From: Laspinema sp963821735 | Lineage (GTDB): Bacteria; Cyanobacteriota; Cyanobacteriia; Cyanobacteriales; Laspinemataceae | Assembly: GCA_963821735.1 (NCBI GenBank) | Contig: CAWGFK010000016.1 | Coordinates: 124,001-188,000 of the forward strand | Direction of reading: 5' to 3' | DNA length: 64,000 nucleotides | Shown: positions 27,283-37,083 of the stretch, one piece after another | Numbering within the stretch: position 1 is the first letter of the stretch | How the letters are laid out: each line of letters opens with the position of its first letter | Program-made: the position numbers and the translations under genes | Notes under the pieces: model-generated | Told to the model about the DNA's origin: nothing | What the model saw: only the letters and a program-made list of their open reading frames with translations | Databases searched by the model: none

Positions 27283-28144
27283 ATGCCCTACATTCACGTT
27301 CGCGGGGTCGAACACTACTACGAGTGGGTCGGCACCCCAGTTCCCAGTGGAGAAAAGCCGGTGTTGGTGTTTCTTCATGGCTGGGCGGGTTCGGCTCGGT
27401 ACTGGGAAAGTACCGCATCTGCCCTGGCCGATCGCTTTGATTGTCTGCTGTACGATATGCGTGGCTTTGGGCGATCGCGCTTACCCCTAGAACCCCTAGC
27501 CTTAGACTACGAATTAGAAACCTACGCCGATGATTTGGCGTTATTTTTAGATGCATTAGGGTTGCAACGGGTCTATCTGAATGCTCATTCCAGTGGGCGC
27601 ATCCGTGGCGACTCTGTTTCTCAACCGCTATGGCGATCGCGTCATCAAAGCCATCCTCACCTGTAGCGGCGTCTTTGAATACGACGAAAAAGCCTTCACC
27701 GCTTTCCATACCTGGGGAGGTCAAGTGGTCAAATATCGACCCTCTTGGCTGGCAAAAATTCCCTTGATGGATCAGGTATTTATGGCAAGATTTTTATATC
27801 GCTCCATCCCCCCTGCCGCGAGACGGGCATTTTTAGAAGATTATCTGATGGCCGACTATGGGGCCGCCCTCAATACGATTTTTACCTCCGTCAGCAAAAA
27901 AGCCACCGAAGTGATGCCGGTGGAATTTGCTAAATTACAAGTCCCAGTTCTGTTGATTGCTGGAGAATACGATAAAATTATTCCCGCTCACATGGGACAG
28001 CACGCTGCCTCATTAAATCAGCAGTTCGTCCAGTTTATCCAAATGGCAAATACGGCCCATTTTCCCATGTTAGAAGATGCGCCCACCTATTTGAAACTTG
28101 TCAGAGAGTTTTTGGAAACCGGCCCTGCCTTAGCGGAAGTGTAG
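27283..28144 (+). CDS. Alpha/beta hydrolase (frameshifted)
   Basis: This is an alpha/beta-fold hydrolase of about 287 residues. The first part has the oxyanion motif FLHGWAGSARYW and YDMRGFGRS and runs to the nucleophile elbow NAHSSG. The rest, one frame over, continues ASVATLFLNRYGDRVIKAIL, with the acid residue region LLIAGEYDKIIP and the final His in NTAHFPMLEDAP. The shift lies exactly in the elbow at AGTGGGCGC near 27595; removing one G gives AHSSGASVA and one continuous enzyme. Substrate is unknown. It stands alone, 123 bases after clpX. It may be intact with a base-calling error. Confidence 0.75.
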
Positions 28145-28149
28145 GTTTT

Positions 28150-28345
28150 CTAGTCCCCATAGCTAGAGAAACCTGGTTTTTTTCATCAATTTATGGGATG
28201 AGTCAAAAATTATCTTAGAAAGCCGGTTTCTGGTCCCCACAACTAGAGAAACCGGGTTTCTTTTATCAATTTATGGGATGAGTAAAACATTATCTTAGAA
28301 ACCGGGTTTCTGATACTTTAAGCGAGAGAAACCGGGCTTCTTTGT
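28150..28345. repeat. GAGAAACCGGGTTTCT palindrome repeats
   Basis: Three related units contain the palindrome AGAAACCGGGTTTCT or close variants, each spaced by CAATTTATGGGATGAGT and AATTATCTTAGAAA. They occupy the gap after the hydrolase gene. The same palindrome family occurs at 55009-55080. They can fold into hairpins and may stabilise or end the hydrolase message, but they look like dispersed repetitive DNA. Confidence 0.75.
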
Positions 28346-28555
28346 TTTTACAATTTAAGGGACGATGAGACCAATTTTCATATCATGAAAAACTATAATT
28401 TATCAAATTAATCTATAAACAAATATCATTTCAAGCCCTTAAATAATCCCTTGATTGTCAATTCATTCTATCTTGGACTAGAATCAAAATTAATTGTTAA
28501 TATTTCGGGTTAAACCCCATTTAACAAGTAGAAAATTAATCTTTTAACTGATTAC

Positions 28556-29896
28556 ATGACTGCACTACTAGCCCTTTTAGCCTTTTATGTAGCGGCAAAC
28601 CTTGGGGCAAACGACGTCGCGAACTCGATGGGGACCTCCGTCGGGTCCAAAGCCCTGACCCTGCGACAGGCACTGATTATTGCCGGGATATTGGAATTCA
28701 CAGGGGCGGTCCTGTTTGGGCAAGAAGTGTCCCAAACCCTAGCCACCAGCGTTTTAGAACCGAATGTGTTTGCTCATGCGCCACACCTGCTGCTGACGGG
28801 CATGATTTGTGTCATGGTCACCTGTGGAATCTGGTTGCAGGTTGCAACCTCTCAGGGGTGGCCCGTGGCCTCTTCCCATGCGATTATTGGGGCGATCGCC
28901 GGTTTTAGTATCGTTGCGGTGGGATTCGATGCCGTGGATTGGTCCACCATCGGGCTAATTTCCATCAGTTGGCTCCTCACCCCAGCGATTAGCGCCCTGA
29001 TTGCCGCTACCGTTTATAGTTTTGTCAAGCGGTGGATTTTAGACCACCCAGAACCGTTACAACAGTTAGACCAATGGATTCCTTGGTTGAGTAGTCTGCT
29101 GTTGGGCGTGTTTGGGATTATCGTGCTTCCCAAGGTCCTGCATCCCCTCAATGTCTGGATTGGGACTCAGTTTGGGATTGTGCTCCCTCCGCAAGATTTA
29201 CCCTTGTTGGTGGGGGGAATGGCGGCAGTCGGACTCACCCTGGTTCAGTGGCGTAACCTAGAACAGGGGAACGGGAAAAATTGGCAAGATTTAGAGCAAG
29301 ATTTAGAGCAAGATTTAGAGCAAGATTTAGAGCAAAAGACCGATTTAGAGAAAGACTCAGAAATCAACTCGACCCTGTACTCTTCCCCGGTTGAAAAGCA
29401 ACTGGCGCGGTTTCAAGTGCTGAGTGCTTGTTTTGTGGCCTTTGCCCACGGATCCAACGATGTGGGGAATGCGGTGGCCCCCTTAGCGGTGATCGCCTAT
29501 ATTCGCCGTACAGGATCCGTTCCCCTGGATGATTTCAGCGTTCCCCTGTGGATTTTGCTGTTGGGGGGTGCAGGCATCGTGACAGGACTGGGAATATGGG
29601 GTAAAAAAGTAATAGCCACCGTGGGAGAAAATATTATTGCCTTAAAACCCAGTGGTGGATTCTGTGCCGAACTTGCCACGGCGACTACGGTATTAATCGC
29701 GTCTCGGTTTGGTTTACCTGTTTCCACCTCTCATTCCTTAGTCGGGGGTGTGATTGGCATTGGATTGGTGCAAAACCCTAAATCTATTCGCCTGGACACC
29801 CTACGGGGAGTATTTTTAGCCTGGATTATTACCGTTCCAGTTGCAGCGCTTTTAGGAGCCGGTCTGTTTAGCCTCGTCCGGTTGATTGCGGGGTAA
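28556..29896 (+). CDS. PiT-family inorganic phosphate permease
   Basis: This 446-residue inner-membrane transporter belongs to the PiT/PHO-4 family, which moves phosphate with a cation. The family signature occurs twice: GANDVANSMGTSVGS near the N-terminus and HGSNDVGNAVAPLAV in the second half, reflecting the internal duplication of these carriers. About ten hydrophobic spans are visible. The cytoplasmic loop between halves contains an unusual run of four DLEQ units (see the 12-base repeat at 29286). The 400 bases upstream hold repeats and an AT-rich promoter-like region. Confidence 0.9.
   Translation: MTALLALLAFYVAANLGANDVANSMGTSVGSKALTLRQALIIAGILEFTGAVLFGQEVSQTLATSVLEPNVFAHAPHLLLTGMICVMVTCGIWLQVATSQGWPVASSHAIIGAIAGFSIVAVGFDAVDWSTIGLISISWLLTPAISALIAATVYSFVKRWILDHPEPLQQLDQWIPWLSSLLLGVFGIIVLPKVLHPLNVWIGTQFGIVLPPQDLPLLVGGMAAVGLTLVQWRNLEQGNGKNWQDLEQDLEQDLEQDLEQKTDLEKDSEINSTLYSSPVEKQLARFQVLSACFVAFAHGSNDVGNAVAPLAVIAYIRRTGSVPLDDFSVPLWILLLGGAGIVTGLGIWGKKVIATVGENIIALKPSGGFCAELATATTVLIASRFGLPVSTSHSLVGGVIGIGLVQNPKSIRLDTLRGVFLAWIITVPVAALLGAGLFSLVRLIAG
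29286..29335 (+). repeat. In-frame 12-base tandem repeat inside the PiT gene
   Basis: Four exact copies of GATTTAGAGCAA and a partial fifth encode DLEQ repeats in the central hydrophilic loop. The unit is a multiple of three, so copy changes would lengthen the loop without breaking the frame. Confidence 0.9.
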
Positions 29897-30474
29897 TACC
29901 AAATCCGATTATTGTGGGTCTGGACAAGTCTACAGCCTCACCGGAGAGAAAACCGGCTTTGAGATAAAGCGATCGCCCGAGGGCAGCAAGCATTGGGGTC
30001 CTAAAAATCTGGGGACAAAAGTCAAGAATCCCTGGGTTAAGCGGTCCCGATAAAACCCATCCCTCGGGACGGCCAGTGATCCCTTCCCTGACTGCGTTTC
30101 CAGAACTGGATAGACCCTAGGGCGATCGCCCCCAAGAAGCAACCTCCGTAGAATTGCGGAATAATTTTCTTTTTATAACAAATTAATTGTTGAGTTTTTT
30201 AACACAATTGGATCGTTTGATGGAAAATTTAACCCACCTTCGATACAATCATCCAAAACCTGTGCGTCTGCCTACTCATTTAGATTAGAATATCAAGCTG
30301 AAGGGAATTTTTCAGTTTGACATCGGATTGAGTCAAGCCAAGACTCTGATGCATGATTCGCTTCAAGCGAATCAATTAAATTTCAACCCAACCCATCAGC
30401 CAAAATACAGGAGTGCCAAGCCAGCAGCAGCGATTAGTTTGGTTTACGATCGATAAGCTAGAGGTAACAGAATA
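29897..30474. other. Gene-free region between the PiT and DMT transporter genes
   Basis: Just after the PiT stop comes TAATACCAAATCCGATTA, a relic of the left end seen in the double-hairpin elements at 22524 and 44262. The rest contains AT-rich sequence and HIP1 sites but no believable gene. A promoter for the next gene is expected in 30180-30450. Confidence 0.35.
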
Positions 30475-32317
30475 ATGGGGCAACTGGACAACCAACCGGA
30501 AAACTCGACAAGCAGTAACACTAAAGAAATCGAAACCCTTCTGAGTTCCATGACCCAGGAGCTTCGAGATATTCAGCAAAATATAGTCGTTCAGTTGGCT
30601 CGGGACATGGCACGACTGCAAGCGGAACAATCCCGCCTGACTGCTGATATTCAAAAACTGCAAAATCAACAGCAGCAAATCCAATCGCGGCAAATGCAGG
30701 GGGGAGCGGGACGTCCGATGCAACAACAGCAGCAATGGACAAAGCAACTGGCGCAAGTCATGGCTTCCCAACTCCAACAAGAATTGAGCGAGCGGTTGAA
30801 GGAAATAATGGTGGCTCCACCGCCCCCATCCCAATCCTTAACGACTCTAGACCCGAATATGGGAAGGTCGTCGCCGCAGGGGGGAAACTTGAATGAAAAT
30901 GCCTATCGATTGTTGGCATCGTTAGATACAACCCTGAACACCACCTTTAAAAATCTGCAACAGGAACTGAGCACCTATCAAAGCTCGTTGTCCCAGCAAC
31001 TCGGGCGAATGCACTCGTTGCAGCAGCAAGGGGAAGTGATTTTAGAAACCTTGGTCGATCGCCTGATCGAGCAATTGCAGGAAGAAGCCAGCAACGTTCA
31101 AACCACCGCAGAGATTGTCTCGAACCGGAGACAAGGACTGCCCGTGGGGACTCCACCCAACCGAGGCGATCGCCCGGAAGGGACCGGGACTCAAAGCGAT
31201 CGGGCTGCGGCAGAAAAAGCAGCGATCGCAGAACCCCGGACCGCTCCGCCTGCTACCCCAGTCTCCAGCCCTCCGGCAGAAAGTAACGTCTTTTTAACCG
31301 GGTTAATCCTGGCCTTGTTGTCCTCGATTACCATTTCGTTCCAGAACATCATCACCCGGGCGATTTTGAGTCCTCAGTCCCTTTTTGGATTGTGGGACGG
31401 ACAAGTCGCTCTCCCCAGGAGCGGGAAATTCCCTGTTAATTCTAGGGATGCGGATGCTATTTGTGGTTCCGCTCATGGGCTTTATTCTGGCCCCACTTCT
31501 GTATCCTAATACCTGGCGGGATATCAAACAACTGGCCAATCCCGAAAAGCGGGGGTCCGTCTGGATCGTGATTGGCAGTGGCTTATTCCTGTTTATGTCC
31601 CAGTTTTTTATCTATATCGCCCTGGGAAATATTCCAACTGGGGTGGCGATTACCTTGTTCTTTATTTTCCCACCCGTCACGGCAGTTTTGGCATGGATCA
31701 TGTTTGGTGCCAGACCGAGCTTTATCTTTGTTTTAGCCACCGTAACCATTTACCTAGGATGCTTCCTGACGGTTTCTGGGCGGCTGACTGGAGGCGCACC
31801 GGATGGGAATTTGGGCCTAGGAATTGGGACGGCGATCGCCTCGGGTTTGACTTTTGCGGGTTATGTTATTTTGACCCAACTCAGTGCCAGAAAGCTGAAA
31901 TTGCATCCGGCACCGTTTAGCGTCATTAACTTTTCCGTGATTTTAATCTTGGCGATTCCCTTCGTAATCTATGGTTCTGGGGAAGGTAACTTCTTTACCT
32001 GGAGTGTATTAGAGGAGAATTGGGCCGGGTTATGGATTGGCAGTATTGCTCTAGCAGCCACAACCCTGATTGGTTACGCCTTGAATAACTTTGCGATTCC
32101 CATGATTGGTGCGCCCTTAGCCTCGGTGGTAGCGGCAACGGGTCCTGGATTGACCAGTTTAATGGCTCTGCTGTTTATTGGGGAAGGACTCGGGCTGAAT
32201 GAGTGGCTCGGGGTGTTCATTGTGACCCTGTGGGTGCTCGGAATTAGCGTCGATAACATGACGAAGCAAAAGAAACCGGCCCCCGTCGCCCCTGCTCCCG
32301 CAAAACAAGGAGCTTAA
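30475..32317 (+). CDS. DMT-superfamily (EamA) transporter with a long coiled-coil N-terminus (frameshifted)
   Basis: The C-terminal 330 residues form an EamA-type drug/metabolite transporter with about ten membrane spans (starting VFLTGLILALLSSITIS; later PTGVAITLFFIFPPVTAV and GAPLASVVAATGPGL). In front lie about 270 soluble residues with a Gln/Leu-rich coiled coil (QAEQSRLTADIQKLQNQQQQ) and a Pro-rich linker. The frame breaks near 31390 (GGATTGTGGGACGG): removing one G joins the upstream LSPQSLFGL to SLSPGAGNSLLILGMRM. Total about 613 residues. The substrate is unknown and the role of the coiled coil is unclear. It ends at a strong terminator. Confidence 0.7.
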
Positions 32318-32358
32318 AGCGGTTCAACGGAGTTCAAACACTCTCAACTGGGAAAAAA

Positions 32359-32400
32359 GAAAACCAGCGATTCGCCGAATCGCTGGTTTTCTTTTTCTTT
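32359..32400. terminator. Bidirectional terminator between the DMT gene and tRNA-Ser
   Basis: GAAAACCAGCGATTCG (32359-32374) and CGAATCGCTGGTTTTC (32376-32391) form a near-perfect stem. It is followed by TTTTTCTTTT on the plus strand and by a T run on the minus strand, so it serves both the transporter gene and the converging tRNA gene. Confidence 0.9.
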
Positions 32401-32421
32401 TCAATGTCCGTTCTGTGAGAA

Positions 32422-32508
32422 CGGAGAGGGAGGGATTCGAACCCTCGTTAAAGTTACCCCTAAACAGCATTTCCAGTGCTGCGCCTTCAACCGCTCGGCC
32501 ACCTCTCC
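32422..32508 (-). tRNA. tRNA-Ser(GGA)
   Basis: On the minus strand an 87-base sequence starts GGAGAGGTGGCCGAGCGG and ends with the acceptor CCTCTCC plus discriminator G. The T arm is GAGGGTTCGAATCCCTC. The 7-base anticodon loop is CTGGAAA, giving anticodon GGA for serine codons UCC/UCU. The extra arm is long, as required for a class II tRNA. CCA is not encoded. Confidence 0.95.
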
Positions 32509-32779
32509 AGAGCAATGGGTTTAATGCAAATTTATACCCACAAGAATCATATCCTAGCAGAACCCATTCGGTTTTGCAAACCCTTTTGGGAAAAAAATTT
32601 TTTATCCCGGAATTCAGACAGGGTTCGAGGGTCGAAAATGACCAAGGGGTAACGGTTTGGGAAATAAAGTCACGATCGCCAAGCCGGGGGGTCAGTAGAT
32701 CCGGATATCCAAGATAGCGTAACCTAAGCATTAGATCCTTTGCTTTGGTCGAATCCTGCATTTATTACCGAGCCACACC

Positions 32780-33148
32780 ATGACCCGTTCTTATCGCATC
32801 ACCATCCACAATCGTCAGAATGGCAGCAGCCAAACCGTTGAAGTCCCCGAAGACCGCTATATCCTCCAACATTGTGAAAACAAAGGGGTTGACCTGCCGT
32901 TTTCCTGTCGGAATGGGGCTTGTACCACCTGTGCTGTGCGCGTCCTCTCCGGAGAATTGCATCAACCGGAGGCAATGGGACTCTCTCCAGCCCTGCGCGA
33001 TCGCGGATATGCACTCCTCTGTGTCAGCTATCCCCGTTCCGACTTAGAAGTAGAAACCCAAGATGAAGATGAAGTCTACTACCTGCAATTTGGGCGCTAC
33101 TTTGGCAAAGGCAAAGTCCGTTTTGGACTGCCCTTAGACGAGGATTGA
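32780..33148 (+). CDS. 2Fe-2S ferredoxin with C-terminal extension
   Basis: This is a plant-type ferredoxin that carries electrons through one 2Fe-2S cluster. The Cys ligands are CRNGACTTC plus the later Cys in YALLCVSYP. About 25 residues follow the usual ferredoxin end (EVYYLQFGRYFGKGKVRFG), which resembles the extended FdC2/Fed2-type ferredoxins of cyanobacteria and chloroplasts; that assignment is from memory of the family and is not proven here. Length is 122. It precedes the nuclease gene by 21 bases. Confidence 0.9.
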   Translation: MTRSYRITIHNRQNGSSQTVEVPEDRYILQHCENKGVDLPFSCRNGACTTCAVRVLSGELHQPEAMGLSPALRDRGYALLCVSYPRSDLEVETQDEDEVYYLQFGRYFGKGKVRFGLPLDED

Positions 33149-33169
33149 ACTCGATGGGGAGCAGAACCT

Positions 33170-33685
33170 ATGAAAATTTTCCATTGTCCGGTATCCTGGA
33201 TCGGACTTCTGTTCCTGGTTAGCTGTTCGGTCCCGGTTCGTCCCGAACAGGTACAAGTCCGGGTGGAGCGGGTGATCAGTGGCAACACCTTAGAAGTGCG
33301 GGACTTGAGCGCATCAGGTGCGGTCAAACGAGTCCGGTTAATTGGTATTGAGGCACCGGATTTGCAGCAAAATCCCTGGGGAAATGCGGCCAAACAGCAA
33401 CTCGAACAGCTAATTGACGGGCAGACCCTGTTATTAGAATGGGATATAGAGAAGGAAGACGGATACGATCGCCAATTGGCTTATCTCTGGCGCGATGGGA
33501 AACTGGTCAATGAAGAACTCATTGCCGGGGGATATGTTTTAGCCCAGGTGCGATCGCCCAACATCAAATACGATCGCCGCTTTGCTCAGGCGCAAGAAAA
33601 GGCCAGAATTATGGGAGAGGGAATTTGGGATTCCCAGAGCCCCTTGCGCGTGCATCCCAGTGACTTTCGTCAGAACCGGCCCTAA
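33170..33685 (+). CDS. Thermonuclease-family (SNase-like) lipoprotein
   Basis: This 171-residue protein has a lipoprotein signal (IGLLFLVSC, lipobox LVSC at residues 16-19), so it should be attached to a membrane outside the cytoplasm. The rest is a staphylococcal-nuclease-like fold: VERVISGNTLEV, VRLIGIEAPDLQ (the Asp and Arg region of the active site), DGYDRQLAYLW and a C-terminal EGIWDS. In classic SNase the second half of the site has E and R, here YDRQLAY with an Arg present. A secreted nuclease or a nucleic-acid-binding relative are both possible. It follows the ferredoxin closely. Confidence 0.85.
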   Translation: MKIFHCPVSWIGLLFLVSCSVPVRPEQVQVRVERVISGNTLEVRDLSASGAVKRVRLIGIEAPDLQQNPWGNAAKQQLEQLIDGQTLLLEWDIEKEDGYDRQLAYLWRDGKLVNEELIAGGYVLAQVRSPNIKYDRRFAQAQEKARIMGEGIWDSQSPLRVHPSDFRQNRP

Positions 33686-33739
33686 ATCCTGCGTTCAAAT
33701 TCTTCTGCTCAACCCTCAACTGTCAATCTTAAAATTTTC

Positions 33740-34567
33740 ATGAGTCATACCCCCGAACAACTCCAGATCTTTCTTGATATTGCCACCGAAGCAGCCCTCG
33801 ATGCCGGGGCGATCGTTCAATCCTACTGGGGGAACTTAAATGCGATCGAAGAAAAAGGACGACCTGGCGATCTCGTCACTGCCGCCGATAAAGCCTCGGA
33901 AAAAGCCATTTTAGAGGTACTCAGACGGCACGTTCCCCAACATGGCATCCTCGCCGAAGAAAGTGGCAAACTGGGAGATAGCACCAGCCAGTATCTATGG
34001 GCGATCGACCCCTTGGACGGGACCACTAATTTTGCCCATCAATATCCCCCCTTTGGCGTTTCTGTGGGATTGTTGATTGATGGTATCCCCCAAGTGGGAG
34101 TCGTCTTTGACCCCTTCCATAACGAACTCTTTCGGGCTGCTACGGGATTGGGAGCCACCCGGAATCGGCAACCGATTCGCGTCTCCCAAACCGCAGAATT
34201 GCGAAATAGCTTATTAGTCACGGGATTTGCCTACGATCGCCGGGAAACCTCAGATAATAACTATGCCGAATTTTGTCATCTGACACACCTCACCCAAGGC
34301 GTCCGGCGTAGCGGATCCGCCTCCATTGACCTCTGTTACGTCAGTTGTGGGCGTTTGGATGGATACTGGGAACGCGGGCTATCTCCCTGGGATTTAGCTG
34401 CTGGGGTGGTGATTTTATCGGAAGCGGGAGGAAAAATCACCGCCTATGACGGCAGTCCCTGGAAAATCGAGTCAGGACGAATTTTAGCCACCAACGGGAA
34501 ACTACATGAGAGCCTGAGTCAGGAACTCCTCCAGATTAAACCCTTAGAACGGTGGGCGAATTCCTAA
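33740..34567 (+). CDS. Inositol monophosphatase family protein
   Basis: This is a Mg2+-dependent phosphatase of the IMPase/SuhB/CysQ family. It shows the family motifs EEKGRPGDLVTAADKASE, GILAEESGK, WAIDPLDGTTNFAH (the metal-binding signature) and the C-terminal SPWDLAAGVVILSEAGG. Length is 275. Likely substrates are inositol phosphates or related sugar phosphates; family members in cyanobacteria differ, so the exact one is open. It lies in the same direction as the preceding nuclease with a 54-base gap. Confidence 0.92.
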   Translation: MSHTPEQLQIFLDIATEAALDAGAIVQSYWGNLNAIEEKGRPGDLVTAADKASEKAILEVLRRHVPQHGILAEESGKLGDSTSQYLWAIDPLDGTTNFAHQYPPFGVSVGLLIDGIPQVGVVFDPFHNELFRAATGLGATRNRQPIRVSQTAELRNSLLVTGFAYDRRETSDNNYAEFCHLTHLTQGVRRSGSASIDLCYVSCGRLDGYWERGLSPWDLAAGVVILSEAGGKITAYDGSPWKIESGRILATNGKLHESLSQELLQIKPLERWANS

Positions 34568-34621
34568 TTTCCGGTGAACAAACAGGATTTAGGCAGATGT
34601 TGAGCATCCACCCTCAATCCT

Positions 34622-34650
34622 GTAGAGGCGATTCGCTTTCTCGCCTCTAC
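34622..34650. repeat. Hairpin GTAGAGGCGA/TCGCCTCTAC
   Basis: A perfect 10-bp stem around a 9-base loop sits about 55 bases after the phosphatase gene. It has no T tail and looks like one more of the dispersed palindromes found in gaps of this genome. Confidence 0.5.
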
Positions 34651-34833
34651 GAGGACTCAGGACGTTCGGGAGGGGTTTCCGGTCCCAATTGACCGACCCT
34701 CTCCCGCTGGTGGGGGCAAAGGATGAAAGCACACCGAAGGTATCAATGCCGAATGGTGATAGCGATCGCCCTGCAATGACAAGGGCGAAGTACACTAAAG
34801 ATAAGGTTACAGCCAGGGGATGGGCATATTACT

Positions 34834-35786
34834 ATGTCTTTTAACATCAAGCAAGGCTTATTTCAATTGGATTTCGAGGACCACCATGCCATCTTGGGGG
34901 TACCACTGGATGCGGATTTTAATACCATCCGCAAACGCTATATGCTCATTGCCAGACGACTTCATCCGGACAGTTCTAAAGCCGAAAGTCCAGCGGATAA
35001 AAAGCTCGCCACTCAGATTTTGTCAAAATTGGCAAATCCGGCTTACAGCAAACTCACCAACGAAAGCAGTCGTGCTGAACATGGCGTTTTGCTGGGGATG
35101 ATGGGCAAACGATTGGTGCAGGAAAAAGACAAAGTTCAACTCAAAAGTGAAGCGGCTCAACAGTTAGTAAAGTCCCAAAATCTGGAAACAGACTATAAAG
35201 AATCTGTCGACCAAATTGGGGAAACAGGCTTATGAAACCTTGAGTCAAACCCTGGAGTTAATTGGCCAAATCAGTGAGCTAAATTTAGTCTATCTGCAAC
35301 GCAAAGAAAGCCAAGGGGAAACCGTGGGCAAGCCGACTGCGGATAAAAAAGCGGGCAAAGCGGCCTCTGGGAAAAAGAAAGCTCGAAGAGACTCAAACTC
35401 AACAACCTGTGGCCGCAGAAGCAACAGCAGATACGGAAAAATCCGCTCCGTCAAAAATCGATAATTATTGCCGTCGGGCGGAAAATTTCATCGCTGGGGG
35501 AGATTTCGATGGGGCAGTGAATGAGTTAAAAGAAGGGTTGAAAATTCAACCTAAAAATAGTCGGGCTCATGGATTGCTTGGCCAAGCGTATCTGAAGAAA
35601 AATCAGAGTACCCTAGCTAAAGTCCATATCAATCAAGCCCTGAAGTTGAATCCCCAAGAACAATCAGCTTTAGACGCGCAAAAAGAACTGCAAAAGCAGA
35701 TTCAAAAAGCCGCGAAAGAGAAAGACAAAAAATCTCCCATTGCGGCTTTCTTCAGTAGTTTGTTGGGTGAAAAAAAGAAAAAATGA
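34834..35786 (+). CDS. J-domain protein with C-terminal TPR (two frameshifts)
   Basis: The N-terminus is a J domain (residues about 15-75, ILGVPLDADFNTIRKRYMLI with HPD in RRLHPDSSKA), which stimulates DnaK. A charged linker with many Lys/Ala follows, and the last 100 residues form two TPR units (AENFIAGGDFDGAVNELKEG and ARAHGLLGQ-like repeats). Two shifts split it: one near 35213 (CCAAATTGG, one extra A) and one near 35380 in an A-rich run. Repair gives about 317 residues. Its stop overlaps the start of hisZ by ATGA, so they are probably cotranscribed. A co-chaperone role is inferred from the J domain. Confidence 0.7.
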
Positions 35787-37019
35787 TTCATCAACCTCCA
35801 GCCGGGGCCAGGGATTTACTGCCCCTTGACGTGACCCAGAAACGCTGGATAGAAAAGCGGCTGCGCCCGGTATTTGAAGGGTGGGGGTATCACAGGATTA
35901 TCACCTCAACCGTAGAACGGTTAGATACCCTCATGGCTGGAGGCGCGATCGCCCAGTCAACGGTGATCCAACTTCAGGAACGGGAGGAGGATAGCGCCTT
36001 GGCCCTGCGTCCCGAACTCACCGCCTCGATCGCCCGCACTGCCGTCACCCGCATGGCAGACACCACGTTTCCCCAACGGCTCTATTACAATGCCAACGTC
36101 TTTCGTCGGGGCAAAAATAACTCCCACGGCAGCCAGCAGGAATTTTATCAAGCGGGGGTAGAACTGCTGGGAGTGGGCGGATTGCTGGCGGATGCAGAAA
36201 TCTTATTGCTCTTGCAGGACTGTTTGCAGAGTCTGGGACTGCACCAATGGCGGCTGATTTTAGGGGAATCGGGGTTAACTCGCTCCTTACTGCGGATCTT
36301 CCCCGACCCCCTGAAACATAAAGTCCGGCAGGCGATCGCCCAGCTCGATCGCCTCACCCTCGAAGCCCTCCCCTTAACCCCAGAACAGCAGGAACGGGCT
36401 TTGTTTTTGTTAGATCTCCGGGGTCGTCCCGAGGATGTCTTGCAGCGGGTGGGTCAATTGGAATTGGACCCTGGGGAACGCGAAACCCTGGAAAATCTCA
36501 AATCCTTAATTGACTTGTTAGACGAATCTTCTCGCAGCAACGGGTCCACAACGATCGCCCCGATCCTGGATTTGAGTCTGATTCAACCGCTGGATTACTA
36601 CACTGGCATTGTCTTTGAAGTCGTCAGCGAAACTGAGTTCGGACCGCAATCCCTCGGACAGGGAGGGCGCTACGATCGCCTCTTAAGCCTCTATCACCCG
36701 CAAGGGGAAATGATTCCCGGGATTGGCTTTGCTCTCAAGCTCGAAAACTTACATCAAATTCTGCTACAGACGGGTCAACTGCCGACAACCACTCCAGCCA
36801 CTCAGACTTTAGTGGTCCCCACCAGTCCTCGTGCCTATGCGGCTGCCTTTGCTCACGCGCAAACCCTGCGTCAGAATGGGGACTACATCCCTGTAGAACT
36901 GGATTCTGTCTCCCCACTCCAGTCACTCAGCAGTTCGCCAATATGCACGCGATCGCCGGATTTCCCATATTGCCTGGATTGAAGAGGATGGGAATGCCGA
37001 AATCGAAATCGTTGGATAA
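35783..37019 (+). CDS. hisZ: ATP phosphoribosyltransferase regulatory subunit HisZ (3' frameshift)
   Basis: HisZ is the class-II-tRNA-synthetase-like partner of the short HisG; together they do the first step of histidine synthesis. It starts MIHQPPAGARDLLPLDVTQK and contains LRPELTASIARTA, YYNANVFRRGKNN (ligand-binding loop) and GQGGRYDRLLSLYHP. The annotated frame runs off near 36915 and stops at 36982, but one frame over the true end is clear: AVRQYARDRRISHIAWIEED, finishing EIEIVG and TAA at 37017-37019. The shift is in the CCCC of GTCTCCCCACTCC; one C fewer restores about 411 residues. hisG is not in the window. Confidence 0.85.
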
Positions 37020-37083
37020 CCAACCAGTAACCAGAGCATCTAACGAATCCAGGGTGTGTTCCTAGGGGGAGGAACCCCCCAAA

